The position numbers and the translations under genes were made by a program. Positions 25,257 through 34,069 of a DNA stretch of 37,270 nucleotides are shown in pieces. Positions within the stretch are counted from its first letter, which is position 1. The number at the start of each line of letters is the position of its first letter. The notes below the pieces were generated by a model. That model made no database searches and was not told the DNA's origin. It saw nothing but the letters and a program-made list of their open reading frames with translations. Source of the DNA: Pseudomonas lactucae (GTDB lineage Bacteria; Pseudomonadota; Gammaproteobacteria; Pseudomonadales; Pseudomonadaceae); NCBI RefSeq assembly GCF_016937615.1, contig NZ_JAFHKI010000082.1, positions 1-37,270 on the forward strand, read 5' to 3'.

Positions 25257-27131
25257 CTACCTGACACTCCCCCGCAAACCACCCACCACAGCCTGCAACT
25301 GCGCAGGCGTTGCATCCTCCACAGCAACCGGCTCACCCGCCACCAACACCACCCGCGACCAGATCCTGCGCAAGAACCCCTTGTTCGGATCGCGACTGAA
25401 GAAACTCCCCCACAACCCCTGCAACGCCATGGGAATCACCGGCACCGCGGTTTCTTCCAGAATGCGCGTCACGCCGCCACGAAACTCGTTCATCTCGCCA
25501 TCGGCCGTCAATTTGCCTTCCGGGAAGATGCACACCAGTTCACCTTCCTTCAGATACTGCGCAATCCGCATGAAGGCCTTTTCGTAGATCTGGATATCTT
25601 CATGGCGCCCGGCAATCGGGATCGCTCCCGCCGTGCGAAAGATAAAGTTGAGCACCGGCAAGCGATAGATTTTGTAGTACATGACAAAACGAATCGGTCG
25701 ACGTACCGCGCCGCCGATCAACAAGGCATCGACGAATGACACGTGGTTGCACACCAGCAACGCCGCGCCTTCATCCGGAATGGCCTGCAGGTTGCGGTGC
25801 TCCACGCGGTACATGGAATGGCTGAGCAGCCAGATCATGAAGCGCATGGTGAACTCGGGGACGATCTTGAAGATGTAGGTGTTGACCGCGATGTTGAGCA
25901 GCGACACCACCAGGAACAGCTCGGGGATCGACAGCTTGGCCACGCCCAGCAGCAGGATCGACACCACCGCCGACACCACCATGAACAACGCATTGAGGAT
26001 GTTGTTGGCCGCGATCACCCGTGCACGCTCGTGCTCGGCGGTGCGCGACTGGATCAGCGCGTAGAGCGGCACGATATAGAAGCCGCCGAACACACCCAGG
26101 CCGAGGATATCGAGCAACACCCACCACGCCTGGCCATAACTCAGCACGGCCAGCCAGTCATTGGCCTGCACGTTCTGCGGGAAACCACCGGAGTGCCACC
26201 ACAGCAGCAGGCCGAACACCGTCAGGCCGAATGAACCGAACGGCACCAGGCCGATTTCCACCTTACGCCCGGAGAGTTTTTCGCAGAGCATCGAACCCAA
26301 TGCGATGCCCACCGAAAACACCGTCAGGATCAACGTCACCACGGTCTCGTCGCCGTACAACCACTCTTTGGCGTACGCCGGGATCTGCGTCAGGTAGATC
26401 GCCCCGACAAACCAGAACCACGAGTTACCGACGATGGAGCGCGACACCGCCGGCGTCTGCCCCAGGCCCAGGCGCAAGGTGGCCCAGGATTGACTGAAGA
26501 TATTCCAGTTCAGACGCAACCCTGGGGTAGACGCCGCCGCCCGCGGAATACTGCGGCTGGCCAGGTATCCCAGCACGGCCACGCCGACAATCGCTACCGA
26601 CACCACCGGCGCGTAATGCGCGGACGACATCATGACCCCGGCCCCAATAGTGCCGGCCAGGATCGCCAGGAACGTACCCATCTCCACCAGGCCGTTGCCG
26701 CCCACCAACTCATCGTCACGTAGCGCCTGGGGCATGATCGAGTACTTCACCGGGCCGAACAGCGCCGAGTGCGTGCCCATGGAAAACAGCGCCAGCAACA
26801 TCAATTCCAGGTGATTGGTGAGAAAGCCCGTGGCGCCCACGGCCATGATCACGATCTCGCCGATCTTGATCGCACGGATCAACGCGTCCTTGTTGAATTT
26901 CTCGCCAAACTGCCCGGCCAGCGCCGAGAACAGGAAGAACGGCAGAATAAACAGCAAGGCGCACAGGTTGACCCAGATGGAGCGGTCACCGTCGATGGTA
27001 AGTTTGTAGAGAATCGCCAGGATCAACGACTGCTTGAAGATGTTGTCGTTGAAAGCACCCAGCAACTGAGTGACGAAAAACGGCAAAAAGCGCCGCGTGC
27101 GCAGCAAGGTGAATTGTGAGGGGTGGCTCAT
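25257..27131 (-). CDS. MFS lysophospholipid transporter fused to PlsC-type acyltransferase
   Basis: A 624-residue fusion. Residues ~1-415 form a major facilitator transporter like LplT (FLPFFVTQLLGAFNDNIFKQSL near the start, about 12 helices). Residues ~430-624 form a glycerolipid acyltransferase with the catalytic NHxxxxD box (CNHVSFVDALL), GAIPIAGR, and the substrate box FPEGKLTADGEMNEFRGG. In E. coli LplT flips lysophospholipids inward and the separate enzyme Aas re-acylates them; here both steps are on one chain, without the acyl-ACP synthetase domain of Aas. It is probably a stand-alone unit for membrane lipid repair. The stop lies among REP elements. Confidence 0.93.
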   Translation of the reverse strand: MSHPSQFTLLRTRRFLPFFVTQLLGAFNDNIFKQSLILAILYKLTIDGDRSIWVNLCALLFILPFFLFSALAGQFGEKFNKDALIRAIKIGEIVIMAVGATGFLTNHLELMLLALFSMGTHSALFGPVKYSIMPQALRDDELVGGNGLVEMGTFLAILAGTIGAGVMMSSAHYAPVVSVAIVGVAVLGYLASRSIPRAAASTPGLRLNWNIFSQSWATLRLGLGQTPAVSRSIVGNSWFWFVGAIYLTQIPAYAKEWLYGDETVVTLILTVFSVGIALGSMLCEKLSGRKVEIGLVPFGSFGLTVFGLLLWWHSGGFPQNVQANDWLAVLSYGQAWWVLLDILGLGVFGGFYIVPLYALIQSRTAEHERARVIAANNILNALFMVVSAVVSILLLGVAKLSIPELFLVVSLLNIAVNTYIFKIVPEFTMRFMIWLLSHSMYRVEHRNLQAIPDEGAALLVCNHVSFVDALLIGGAVRRPIRFVMYYKIYRLPVLNFIFRTAGAIPIAGRHEDIQIYEKAFMRIAQYLKEGELVCIFPEGKLTADGEMNEFRGGVTRILEETAVPVIPMALQGLWGSFFSRDPNKGFLRRIWSRVVLVAGEPVAVEDATPAQLQAVVGGLRGSVR

Positions 27132-27196
27132 CGTCCGTGTTCCTGCGTGGCCTGAAGGCTTATAGATTGTCAGGCCACGACTTTACCTAATCCCGC

Positions 27197-28345
27197 TTAC
27201 TTATTCCCTAATCCTGCAATGCACGGAGAAACAAAAAGCTCACCTTTGTAGGCGCCCTGCACGGTGCGCTTGGCCACGACCAGCCACATCAATGCCAACG
27301 CCACCACCAGCGCACTGCCCATGACACTGAAAAATCCCAGGTGCAGCACGTTCGCCAGCTTCAACGTGGCCAGGGCATAGACACCTAACGGGAAGGTAAA
27401 GCCCCACCAACCGAGGTTGAACGGAATACCGGCGCGCAGGTAACGCAGGGTAATCAGCACCGCGATCAGCATCCACCATAAGCCAAAGCCCCACAGGGTA
27501 ATGCCCGCCACCAGGCCCAGGCCATTGGCGATCTCGCCGATGCCGGGCATGCCATTGGCGGCGAAGATGGCGGGCGCATCGCCCCCCAGCAGCAACATGC
27601 CAAGGGCCCCGGTGCCGATGGGGCCGAGCGCCAGCCAGCTCGACGCGGCCATATTGGCGTGGGGCAGTTTGTGCAGGGCCATGCGCAGCATCAGGATGGT
27701 CAGGATGCTGAACGCCACCGGCAGGGAAAACGCCCACAACACGTAGCTGGTCACCAGCATCACCAATTGCCCATGGGCGTCTGCCAGGTGTGGCGCGAGC
27801 AAGCCACCGCTGGCCGCGGCGACTTCGGCGGCGACCACCGGCAACAGCCATACGGCGGTCATCTGGTCGATGCTGTGTTCCTGACGGGTGAACATCATGA
27901 ACGGGATCAACACGCCGCAGGCCAAGGCCATGGCTACGTCCAGCCACCACAGGGCTTCGGCCAACGGGATCACATCAGCGCCCCAACGCGGCAGGCCGAA
28001 CAGCAGCAAGCCATTGAGAATGGTCGCCAGGCCCATGGGGATGGTGCCGAAAAACATCGAAACCGTGGAGTGCCCGAAGATCCGGCGCGCCTCGTGAAAA
28101 AACATCACCCAACGCGCGGCATACAAGACGCTGAACAGCGCGAACAGGCCAGTGGTAAACAGCCACAACGTTTCGGCAATCGCGTGCAGACCTGGCAGAT
28201 TGAGCGGCGATTGCGCCAGGGCCAGCGCCAGCACGCCGGTGCCCATGGTCGCGGCGAACCAGTTGGGCGTGAATTGGCGAATCACTTCCCGGGGTCGGGT
28301 CAGGTGGCTGAAGGGTTTGTAGCTGATGGTATTCGAGCAAGTCAT
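27197..28345 (-). CDS. TDT-family transporter (TehA/SLAC1-like)
   Basis: A 382-residue membrane protein with about ten helices, of the tellurite-resistance/dicarboxylate transporter (SLAC1/TehA) family. Seen: FTPNWFAATMGTGVLALAL near residue 25, WVMFFHEARRIFGHSTVSMFFGTIPMGLATI near 80-110, and NLGWWGFTFPLGVYALATLKLA near the end. Relatives are anion channels or sulfite or malate exporters; the substrate is not settled here. GAGGAT lies upstream of the ATG. The ~100-bp upstream region is AT-rich and shows three TATCT repeats. Confidence 0.92.
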   Translation of the reverse strand: MTCSNTISYKPFSHLTRPREVIRQFTPNWFAATMGTGVLALALAQSPLNLPGLHAIAETLWLFTTGLFALFSVLYAARWVMFFHEARRIFGHSTVSMFFGTIPMGLATILNGLLLFGLPRWGADVIPLAEALWWLDVAMALACGVLIPFMMFTRQEHSIDQMTAVWLLPVVAAEVAAASGGLLAPHLADAHGQLVMLVTSYVLWAFSLPVAFSILTILMLRMALHKLPHANMAASSWLALGPIGTGALGMLLLGGDAPAIFAANGMPGIGEIANGLGLVAGITLWGFGLWWMLIAVLITLRYLRAGIPFNLGWWGFTFPLGVYALATLKLANVLHLGFFSVMGSALVVALALMWLVVAKRTVQGAYKGELFVSPCIAGLGNK

Positions 28346-28451
28346 GATGGCAATCCTCTTCCTCGCATGAGGTTGAGGCCATGATAGAACCTGATCGAAT
28401 ATCTATATAACGGGTAATATCTCTAACTGTTATCTGTTTTACCAATAAGCG

Positions 28452-28763
28452 CTAGGCACTGCCTTCGCTTTCAATCACCAGAATCCTCGCCGGGCCTTGG
28501 GGATGCGCCACATGTTCGGTACCGATACCGGCGTAGAAAATATCCCCCACCGCCAGCTCCGCCACCTGCTCGAACCCCTGGTCGCGGTAGTGCATGTTCA
28601 CCCGTCCATCCAGCACCACGAAGACTTCTTCTCCATCGTTGATGTGCCAGCGATACGGCTGGTCAGTCCAATGCAAACGGGTGGTGATGCCGTTCATGTT
28701 GGCGACATCCAGTGCCTCCCAGGCACGGCTACCGGTGAAGTCCTTGCTGCGGATGATCTTCAT
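28452..28763 (-). CDS. Small cupin-domain protein
   Basis: A 103-residue single cupin barrel. Motif 1 is around WHINDGEEVFVVLDGRVNMHY (39-59) with His40 and Glu45/Glu46. Motif 2 is VGDIFYAGIGTEHVAHPQG with His84. The usual second His of motif 1 is Asn42, so metal binding may be altered. The role is unknown; such proteins are often isomerases, oxygenases or ligand sensors. It lies about 100 bp upstream of the TDT gene on the same strand. Confidence 0.88.
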   Translation of the reverse strand: MKIIRSKDFTGSRAWEALDVANMNGITTRLHWTDQPYRWHINDGEEVFVVLDGRVNMHYRDQGFEQVAELAVGDIFYAGIGTEHVAHPQGPARILVIESEGSA

Positions 28764-28805
28764 GCTTGAATCTCATGGTTTTTTAAGTCGCCGATTATTA
28801 CCGGA

Positions 28806-29997
28806 TCAATGGCTGGATGTCGCCTTGCGCCTGGAAGAATCCTGCACCAGCAGCGCGACCAAGGCACTGAGTGCCAGCACGATCAGCAACACGCCATACG
28901 CGTCGGTAGTGGCAATCAAACCCAGGCTGCGGATCAGATTGCCCGCCAACAGCGACGGCACGCAGAACGCCAGGTAACTCAGCACATAGAACGCCGACAT
29001 CAAGCCGCCCGTTCGTGGGGCAGGGCCAGCGGCACGACGCTGCGCACCGCCCCCAGGAACCCCGCCCCGAAGCCGCTGCCGGCGATCAGCGTGGCGATGA
29101 AAAATAACGGCAGGCTGCCGGCGTGCACAGCGCCGAGGATCAACGCCACGCCCACCGCAAGCAGCCCGGCTCCCAGACGCAGGACCTTGTCGGCCGGGCG
29201 ATTGCGCAGACTGTAGATCATCAGCGCACCGCTCAATGTCAGCACGGCCACCAACCCGCCACCGATCAGATTGGACGTGGAGCCGGTCGCCGCCCGCACC
29301 AGCGACGGCGCGAGGGACAGATAAAAACCACCCATGCCCACACCGCGACGTCCACCGGCAATGCAATCCACAACGCGCGGCGGGCCTGGGCCGGCACGTG
29401 CAAGGTGGGCCACAGTGACGCCAACGCCCCAGGCATGCGGCTGACGGTTTCCGGCAGGCGCCACACATACAAGGCTTGCAATAGCATCAAGCTGAACAGC
29501 ACCGCGTAAATCAAGGTCGTCGGGAACGGTGCAAACTCCACCAGCAGGCTGCATCCCATTGCTCCGCAGGCCATCCCCAACAACGGCGCCACGCTGTTGA
29601 TCAGCGGCCCTTGCTGGCGATCGGTATCAAGCAACGCCGCCCCCAGCACCGCCGTGGCCATGCCGGTGGCAAAGCCCTGCAGCGTACGCGCGGCAATCAA
29701 CCAGGCCACGCTGGACTCATTGATAAACAGCAACATCGCCAGCATATTCAGGACCAGCGCGGCAAACATCACCGGTTTGCGCCCCAGGTGATCCGACAAC
29801 GAACCCACGGTCAACAAGGCCGTCAACAGGCTCAACGCGTACACACCAAAGATCAGCGTGAGCATGCCCGCCGAAAAATGCAGGCCCTCCTGATACAGGT
29901 GGTACAACGGCGTCGGCGCGCTGGACGCGGCCAGGAACGTCAGCAAGGTGATCGCCAGGAACACCAGGCTGGAACGCTGAGAAGGAAGATTGGGCAT
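28806..29997 (-). pseudogene. MFS transporter (drug-efflux type), two frameshifts
   Basis: One ~397-residue major facilitator protein spread over three frames. Part 1 (29997 to about 29330) begins MPNLPSQRSSLVFLAITLLTFLAASSAPTPLYHLY and has the loop 2-3 motif GSLSDHLGRKPV. Part 2 (about 29330-29003) is GGFYLSLAPSLVRAATGS...SVVPLALPHERA. Part 3 (about 29003-28806) is GLMSAFYVLSYLAFCVPSLLAGN...SSRRKATSSH. Each junction is repaired by one added base (near 29333: VWA-MGGFYL; near 29003: HERA-GLMSAF). GGAG seven bases upstream selects the ATG at 29997 over GTG 30003. It diverges from a TetR gene, its probable repressor. The mutations may be decay or sequencing errors. Confidence 0.87.
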
Positions 29998-30011
29998 AGG
30001 CACGCTCCGCT

Positions 30012-30079
30012 AAAGCTAATATTTTGCTTTTATGGAGTGTGCTACTGGCGAAGGCTTAAAGCAAATTCTTTGTGTTAAG
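30012..30079. promoter_or_regulatory. Divergent MFS/tetR promoter region with inverted repeats
   Basis: AAAGC (30012-30016) / GCTTT (30026-30030) and CTTAA (30055-30059) / TTAAG (30075-30079) are short inverted repeats in the 90-bp divergent region. The second lies at the expected place for TetR autorepression. Pattern only. Confidence 0.4.
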
Positions 30080-30087
30080 GTCATAAC

Positions 30088-30627
30088 ATGGCGATTAAAG
30101 AAGGCCTCCGCCCGGGGGGCCGTAGTGCCCGGGTACAAGAATCCGTTCATTCGGCCGTGCGTGAGCTGCTGCAAGCCCATGACCGTTCCAGCGTGACCGT
30201 GCCGATGATTGCCGCACGCGCGGGCGTCACGCCGTCAACCATCTACCGGCGTTGGGGCGACCTCTCAGTGTTGCTCGCCGACGTGGCCCTGGCGCGCATG
30301 CGCCCCGACAGCGAACCGGCCAACACCGGCAGCCTGCGCGGCGACCTGCGGGCCTGGGCCGAGCAATACCTGGATGAGATGAGTTCGGAGCCGGGGCGCA
30401 ACATGATGCGCGACGTGCAATGCAGCGTGACCCCGGGGTATTGCGTGAGCATCTTGAGTGGGCAGTTGCAGGCGATTGTCGACCGTTACCCGGACCAAAC
30501 CCCGCCGAGCGTGGACCATTTGATCAACCTGCTGGCGGCGCCGACGGTGTTTCGTATTCTGTTCTCGACTGCGCCGTTGACGGTTGAAGAACTGCACGAG
30601 CTGATCGAATTAGCGCTGAAAGTCTGA
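30088..30627 (+). CDS. TetR-family transcriptional regulator
   Basis: A 179-residue TetR-type repressor. The helix-turn-helix spans about residues 15-60 (VPMIAARAGVTPSTIYRRWGDLSVLLADVA). The C-terminal half is a helical effector domain of the type seen in 'TetR C-terminal' regulators (RGDLRAWAEQYLDEM...DHLINLLAAPTVFRILFSTAPLT). It is divergent from the MFS transporter and likely represses it. AAGG eight bases upstream supports the ATG. Confidence 0.93.
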   Translation: MAIKEGLRPGGRSARVQESVHSAVRELLQAHDRSSVTVPMIAARAGVTPSTIYRRWGDLSVLLADVALARMRPDSEPANTGSLRGDLRAWAEQYLDEMSSEPGRNMMRDVQCSVTPGYCVSILSGQLQAIVDRYPDQTPPSVDHLINLLAAPTVFRILFSTAPLTVEELHELIELALKV

Positions 30628-30643
30628 AGCCCTGCACAAAACC

Positions 30644-30678
30644 AAATGAGGGAGGGGGCTTGCTCCCCTCCCTCATTT
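30644..30678. terminator. REP-derived bidirectional terminator
   Basis: A perfect 14-bp stem (AAATGAGGGAGGGG / CCCCTCCCTCATTT) with loop GCTTGCT, flanked by A-rich and T-rich ends. It lies between the convergent tetR and ABC permease genes. The core is the fluorescens REP sequence. Confidence 0.75.
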
Positions 30679-30702
30679 TGATCGCGTTTAAAACGTCAGT
30701 AC

Positions 30703-31482
30703 TTACGTACGCATCCCGCGCCCGCTAACCAACAACCGCGCGCAACCGATATACAGCACCACCGTGGCCACGATCATGAAGGTGATCGCCACGCTGATCT
30801 TGATATCCGACACGCCCAGGATGCCGTAGCGGAAGGCGTTGACCATATGCAGCACCGGGTTGGCCAGCGATACGGTCTGCCAGAACGGAGGCAGCAGGGT
30901 GATGGAATAGAACACCCCGCCCAGGTAGGTCAGCGGCGTCAGCACGAACGTCGGGATGATCGAAATATCATCGAAGTTGCGCGCGAACACAGCGTTGATG
31001 AACCCCAGCAGCGAGAAGATTGTCGCCGTCAGCACCACCACCAGAATGGTCAACCCCAGGTGATGCACCTGCAGGTGAGTGAAGAACAGCGACAGCAAGG
31101 TCACGATCACACCGACCATCAAGCCGCGCAACACGCCGCCCAGGGTGTAGCCGATCAGGATGGTATGCGGCGACACGGGCGACACCATCAGTTCCTCGAT
31201 GGAACGCTGGAACTTGCTGCCGAAGAAGCTGGAGACCACGTTGCCGTAGGAGTTGGTGATCACCGACATCATGATCAGGCCCGGCACGATGTACTCCATG
31301 TAGGTGAAACCACCCATGTCGCCGATCTGCCGGCCGATCAGGTTACCGAAGATCACGAAGTACAGGACCATGGTGATCGCCGGCGGCAGCAGGGTCTGCG
31401 GCCAGATCCGGGTAAAGCGCTTCACTTCACGGTAAACGATGGTTTGTAGGGCGACGAGGTTGGGCTGCAGTTCGGAACTCAT
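30703..31482 (-). CDS. yadH: ABC-2 type exporter permease (YadH-like)
   Basis: A 259-residue ABC-2 permease with about six hydrophobic segments. The N-terminal amphipathic VYREVKRFTRIWPQTLLPPAITMVLYFVIFG and the central SFFGSKFQRSIEELMVSPVSPHTILIGYTLGG are typical of the YadH group. It overlaps the ATPase stop by 4 bp (ATGA), so the two subunits are made together. The exported substrate is not known. Confidence 0.93.
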   Translation of the reverse strand: MSSELQPNLVALQTIVYREVKRFTRIWPQTLLPPAITMVLYFVIFGNLIGRQIGDMGGFTYMEYIVPGLIMMSVITNSYGNVVSSFFGSKFQRSIEELMVSPVSPHTILIGYTLGGVLRGLMVGVIVTLLSLFFTHLQVHHLGLTILVVVLTATIFSLLGFINAVFARNFDDISIIPTFVLTPLTYLGGVFYSITLLPPFWQTVSLANPVLHMVNAFRYGILGVSDIKISVAITFMIVATVVLYIGCARLLVSGRGMRT

Positions 31483-32411
31483 ACCGCCACCTTCGTCAGA
31501 TTTTTCTCCACCAGGGACACGAACAACTCCTCAAGGCGATTGGTTTTGTTACGCAGGCTCAGCACCTCGATCTTCTGGGTCGCCAACTGCGTGAACAGCG
31601 CGGTGATGCCCATGGCCTTGTCCACCTGGACTTCCAGGGTATGGCCGTCCACCAGGCGACTCGGGTAACCGAGTAGTTGAGGTGCCGCCGACAGATCGTT
31701 CTTCAGGTCGAGCAGGAAGGTTTCCACATGCAACTGGCCCAGCAGATTACGCATGCTGGTGTTCTCGACGATGGTGCCGTGGTCGATGATGCCGATGTTG
31801 CGGCACAGCTGCTCAGCCTCTTCCAGGTAATGGGTGGTGAGGATGATAGTGATGCCCTTTTCGTTGAGTTCGGTGAGGAAGGTCCACATCGAGCGACGCA
31901 GCTCGATGTCCACGCCGGCGGTGGGTTCGTCGAGGATCAGCAGGCGGGGTTCATGCACCAGCGCGCGGGCGATCATCAGGCGACGCTTCATGCCGCCGGA
32001 CAGCGAACGCGAAGGCACGTCGCGCTTGTCCCACAGGCCCAGTTGGGTGAGGTATTGCTCGGCGCGCTCCTTGGCGATTTTCGCCGGGATGCCGTAATAA
32101 CCGGCCTGGGTCACGACGATGTCGAAGGTCTTTTCGAATTGGTTGAAGTTGAACTCCTGGGGCACCACGCCGATGGAACGCTTGAGCGCCGCGGGGGATT
32201 TATCCAGGTCATGACCGAAGATATTCACCGTGCCGCTGGTCTTGTTGACCAGGGTGGAGAGAATACCGATGGTGGTGGATTTGCCAGCGCCGTTGGGGCC
32301 GAGCAAGGCGAAGAAGTCACCTTCGGCAACGTCCAGATCGATACCACTCAGGGCCTGGAAACCGTTGCCGTAGGTTTTGGTTAGCTGCCGGATGGACAGA
32401 GCGGAACTCAT
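31479..32411 (-). CDS. yadG: ABC exporter ATP-binding protein (YadG-like)
   Basis: A 310-residue ATPase. Walker A is GPNGAGKST near residue 38-46, the Q-loop VVPQEFNFN near 83, signature LSGGMKRRLMIARAL near 138, Walker B LLILDEPTAGVD near 157, and the switch His in TTHYLEEAE. The C-terminal ~80 residues carry the extra domain usual in this family. It pairs with the overlapping permease to form a dimeric exporter. Confidence 0.95.
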   Translation of the reverse strand: MSSALSIRQLTKTYGNGFQALSGIDLDVAEGDFFALLGPNGAGKSTTIGILSTLVNKTSGTVNIFGHDLDKSPAALKRSIGVVPQEFNFNQFEKTFDIVVTQAGYYGIPAKIAKERAEQYLTQLGLWDKRDVPSRSLSGGMKRRLMIARALVHEPRLLILDEPTAGVDIELRRSMWTFLTELNEKGITIILTTHYLEEAEQLCRNIGIIDHGTIVENTSMRNLLGQLHVETFLLDLKNDLSAAPQLLGYPSRLVDGHTLEVQVDKAMGITALFTQLATQKIEVLSLRNKTNRLEELFVSLVEKNLTKVAV

Positions 32412-32546
32412 ATCGGATTACGCACCAAAGAAGGGAATAGAAAGAATAGATGAGGGCGCAGCACAGGTAGTTCAACCGGCGATGCATGGCGGGCATGGTG
32501 CGTGCCCGCATCACACAAGTACAGTCACCCGTATTAATAGTAGGTA

Positions 32547-33164
32547 TTAAGTCAACGCGGTCATCACCGTTTTGCGGTAGGCCGGACGTTGTTGCAGGCG
32601 CTGGTACCAGGCTTCCAGATGGGGCATTGCGGGGCGCTCGATGGGCATTTCAAACCAGGCGTAGATGAAACAGCCCAAAGGAATATCGCCCATGCCAAAC
32701 ACGTTACCGGACAGGTAAGGCTGCGCGGCCAGGGCCTGCTCCACGGTCGCCAGCGCATCGATACAGGCCTGGCGCCCGGCATTGATGCTGTCCCAGTTCT
32801 GTTGTTCCGCCGGGGTACGCACCACCCCCCAGAACACGGCTTTGAACGGCTCGGCCAGGGTCGAAGTGGTCCAGTCCATCCACTTTTCGGCGCTGGCCCT
32901 GGCTTGTACGTCGCTCGGGTAAAACGCCGACGCGTGCTTGGCGCACAGGTAACGCACGATGGTGTTGGATTCCCACAATACGAAGTCACCGTCTTCGATC
33001 ACCGGCACCCGGCCATTGGGGTTCATCGCGCGATATTGCGGCGTATCGACCACACCGAAAGCTCCGCCCGCATCAATTGCTTCATAGTCCAGGCCGAGTT
33101 CCTCGGCGCACCACAGTGCTTTCCTGACGTTTGACGAATTTTTACGACCCCAGATATTCAGCAT
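32547..33164 (-). CDS. Glutathione S-transferase
   Basis: A 205-residue cytosolic-type glutathione transferase. The N-terminal thioredoxin-like domain (1-80) has Ser10/Ser11 in the catalytic turn (WGRKNSSNVRKALW), the cis-Pro motif GRVPVIEDGD and the ES of glutathione binding (LWESNTIVRYL). The all-helical C-terminal domain includes the N-capping box (MGDIPLGCFIYAWF). It is probably a stand-alone detoxification gene. Confidence 0.95.
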   Translation of the reverse strand: MLNIWGRKNSSNVRKALWCAEELGLDYEAIDAGGAFGVVDTPQYRAMNPNGRVPVIEDGDFVLWESNTIVRYLCAKHASAFYPSDVQARASAEKWMDWTTSTLAEPFKAVFWGVVRTPAEQQNWDSINAGRQACIDALATVEQALAAQPYLSGNVFGMGDIPLGCFIYAWFEMPIERPAMPHLEAWYQRLQQRPAYRKTVMTALT

Positions 33165-33220
33165 GACCGCACCTTATTGTGGATGAACATGGCTTGATGA
33201 ACGCAGCAGCATACGCCGGT

Positions 33221-33880
33221 TCACACGCGGCTTGAATCGCTCTGTAGATCTCCCAGCACGGTCGGCATCGTTTCGGCAAACAGGTGTGGGTAACATTTCT
33301 GAAGGTGCGCGAAGAAGAATTCCTCTGGCACGTCGGCAAATTGCCCATGGTCCACCACGTACTCCATCGAACGCCGACCCTGACGGTTGAACGCATGGAA
33401 TACGCTGTCATTGACCCCATCGAACTCCAGCGGCGGCACGTCGAACACCTCGCACAATTGGCTGTTGAACGCAGGCGTGGCCTTGACCCAGCGACCGTTC
33501 AGGTACAGCTCGCTGTAGCCGTGCATGGCAAACACATCGCTCTTGAGCAGCGCGAGCAGGCGCGGGGTCGACAGATGATTGCGCACATCCGCCAACCCGA
33601 TGCGCGCGGGAATACCGCAGTGGCGGGCGCAGGCGGCGAGCAAGGTGGCCTTGGGCACGCAGTAGCTTTCGCCGGTGGCCAGGGCGAAGCTGGCGTTCAA
33701 CGTGTCTGGATCGCGGCTGAAGGTGTAGGGGTTATAACGCACGGCCTCGCGGACGGCGACATAGAGGCTGACTGCCTGGTCACGTAAATACGCACTGGTT
33801 CCGCGATGTTTTTCGGCGAACTCCACCACCGCAGGGTGGTCACTATCGATGAAGCGGCTGGGACTCAGATACCTTTCCAT
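33221..33880 (-). CDS. Transglutaminase-like domain protein
   Basis: A 219-residue transglutaminase-like (papain-fold) protein. The nucleophile Cys74 lies in TGESYCVPKATLLAACARHCGIPARIG, and His120 in AMHGYSELYLNGRW. The third catalytic position, Asp in most relatives, is Thr135 (KATPAF). The start MERYLSPSRF at 33880 is chosen because the ~100 residues open upstream lack family character and overlap fadE. Substrate and activity are unknown. It diverges from fadE. Confidence 0.9.
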   Translation of the reverse strand: MERYLSPSRFIDSDHPAVVEFAEKHRGTSAYLRDQAVSLYVAVREAVRYNPYTFSRDPDTLNASFALATGESYCVPKATLLAACARHCGIPARIGLADVRNHLSTPRLLALLKSDVFAMHGYSELYLNGRWVKATPAFNSQLCEVFDVPPLEFDGVNDSVFHAFNRQGRRSMEYVVDHGQFADVPEEFFFAHLQKCYPHLFAETMPTVLGDLQSDSSRV

Positions 33881-34069
33881 GAGCTTTATCTCCAAAGCAA
33901 GCCTGGAGTTTAACGACCGGCCTGCCCCGGAGATAACGACGATTCGGCCAAATGTCGGCGCCTGCCGATCGTTGCCTCTCGTACAACTCGTTACACCCTG
34001 ATCACCGCGCTTTCTCGGATGCCGACTAAGCTCCTTGGTGGTTTCGCCCTGGTTCACGGAGGATTGAAT

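Noticed and set aside
32317..32514. Small hydrophobic open frame upstream of the ABC ATPase
   Set aside because: It overlaps the start of the ATPase gene out of frame, has no ribosome-binding site, and its C-terminal half is plainly the ATPase gene read in another frame.
32534..32550. TTAATA-GTAGG-TATTAA palindrome at the GST stop codon
   Set aside because: Short AT-rich symmetry overlapping the stop codon without GC stem or T-run; not enough for a terminator or operator call.
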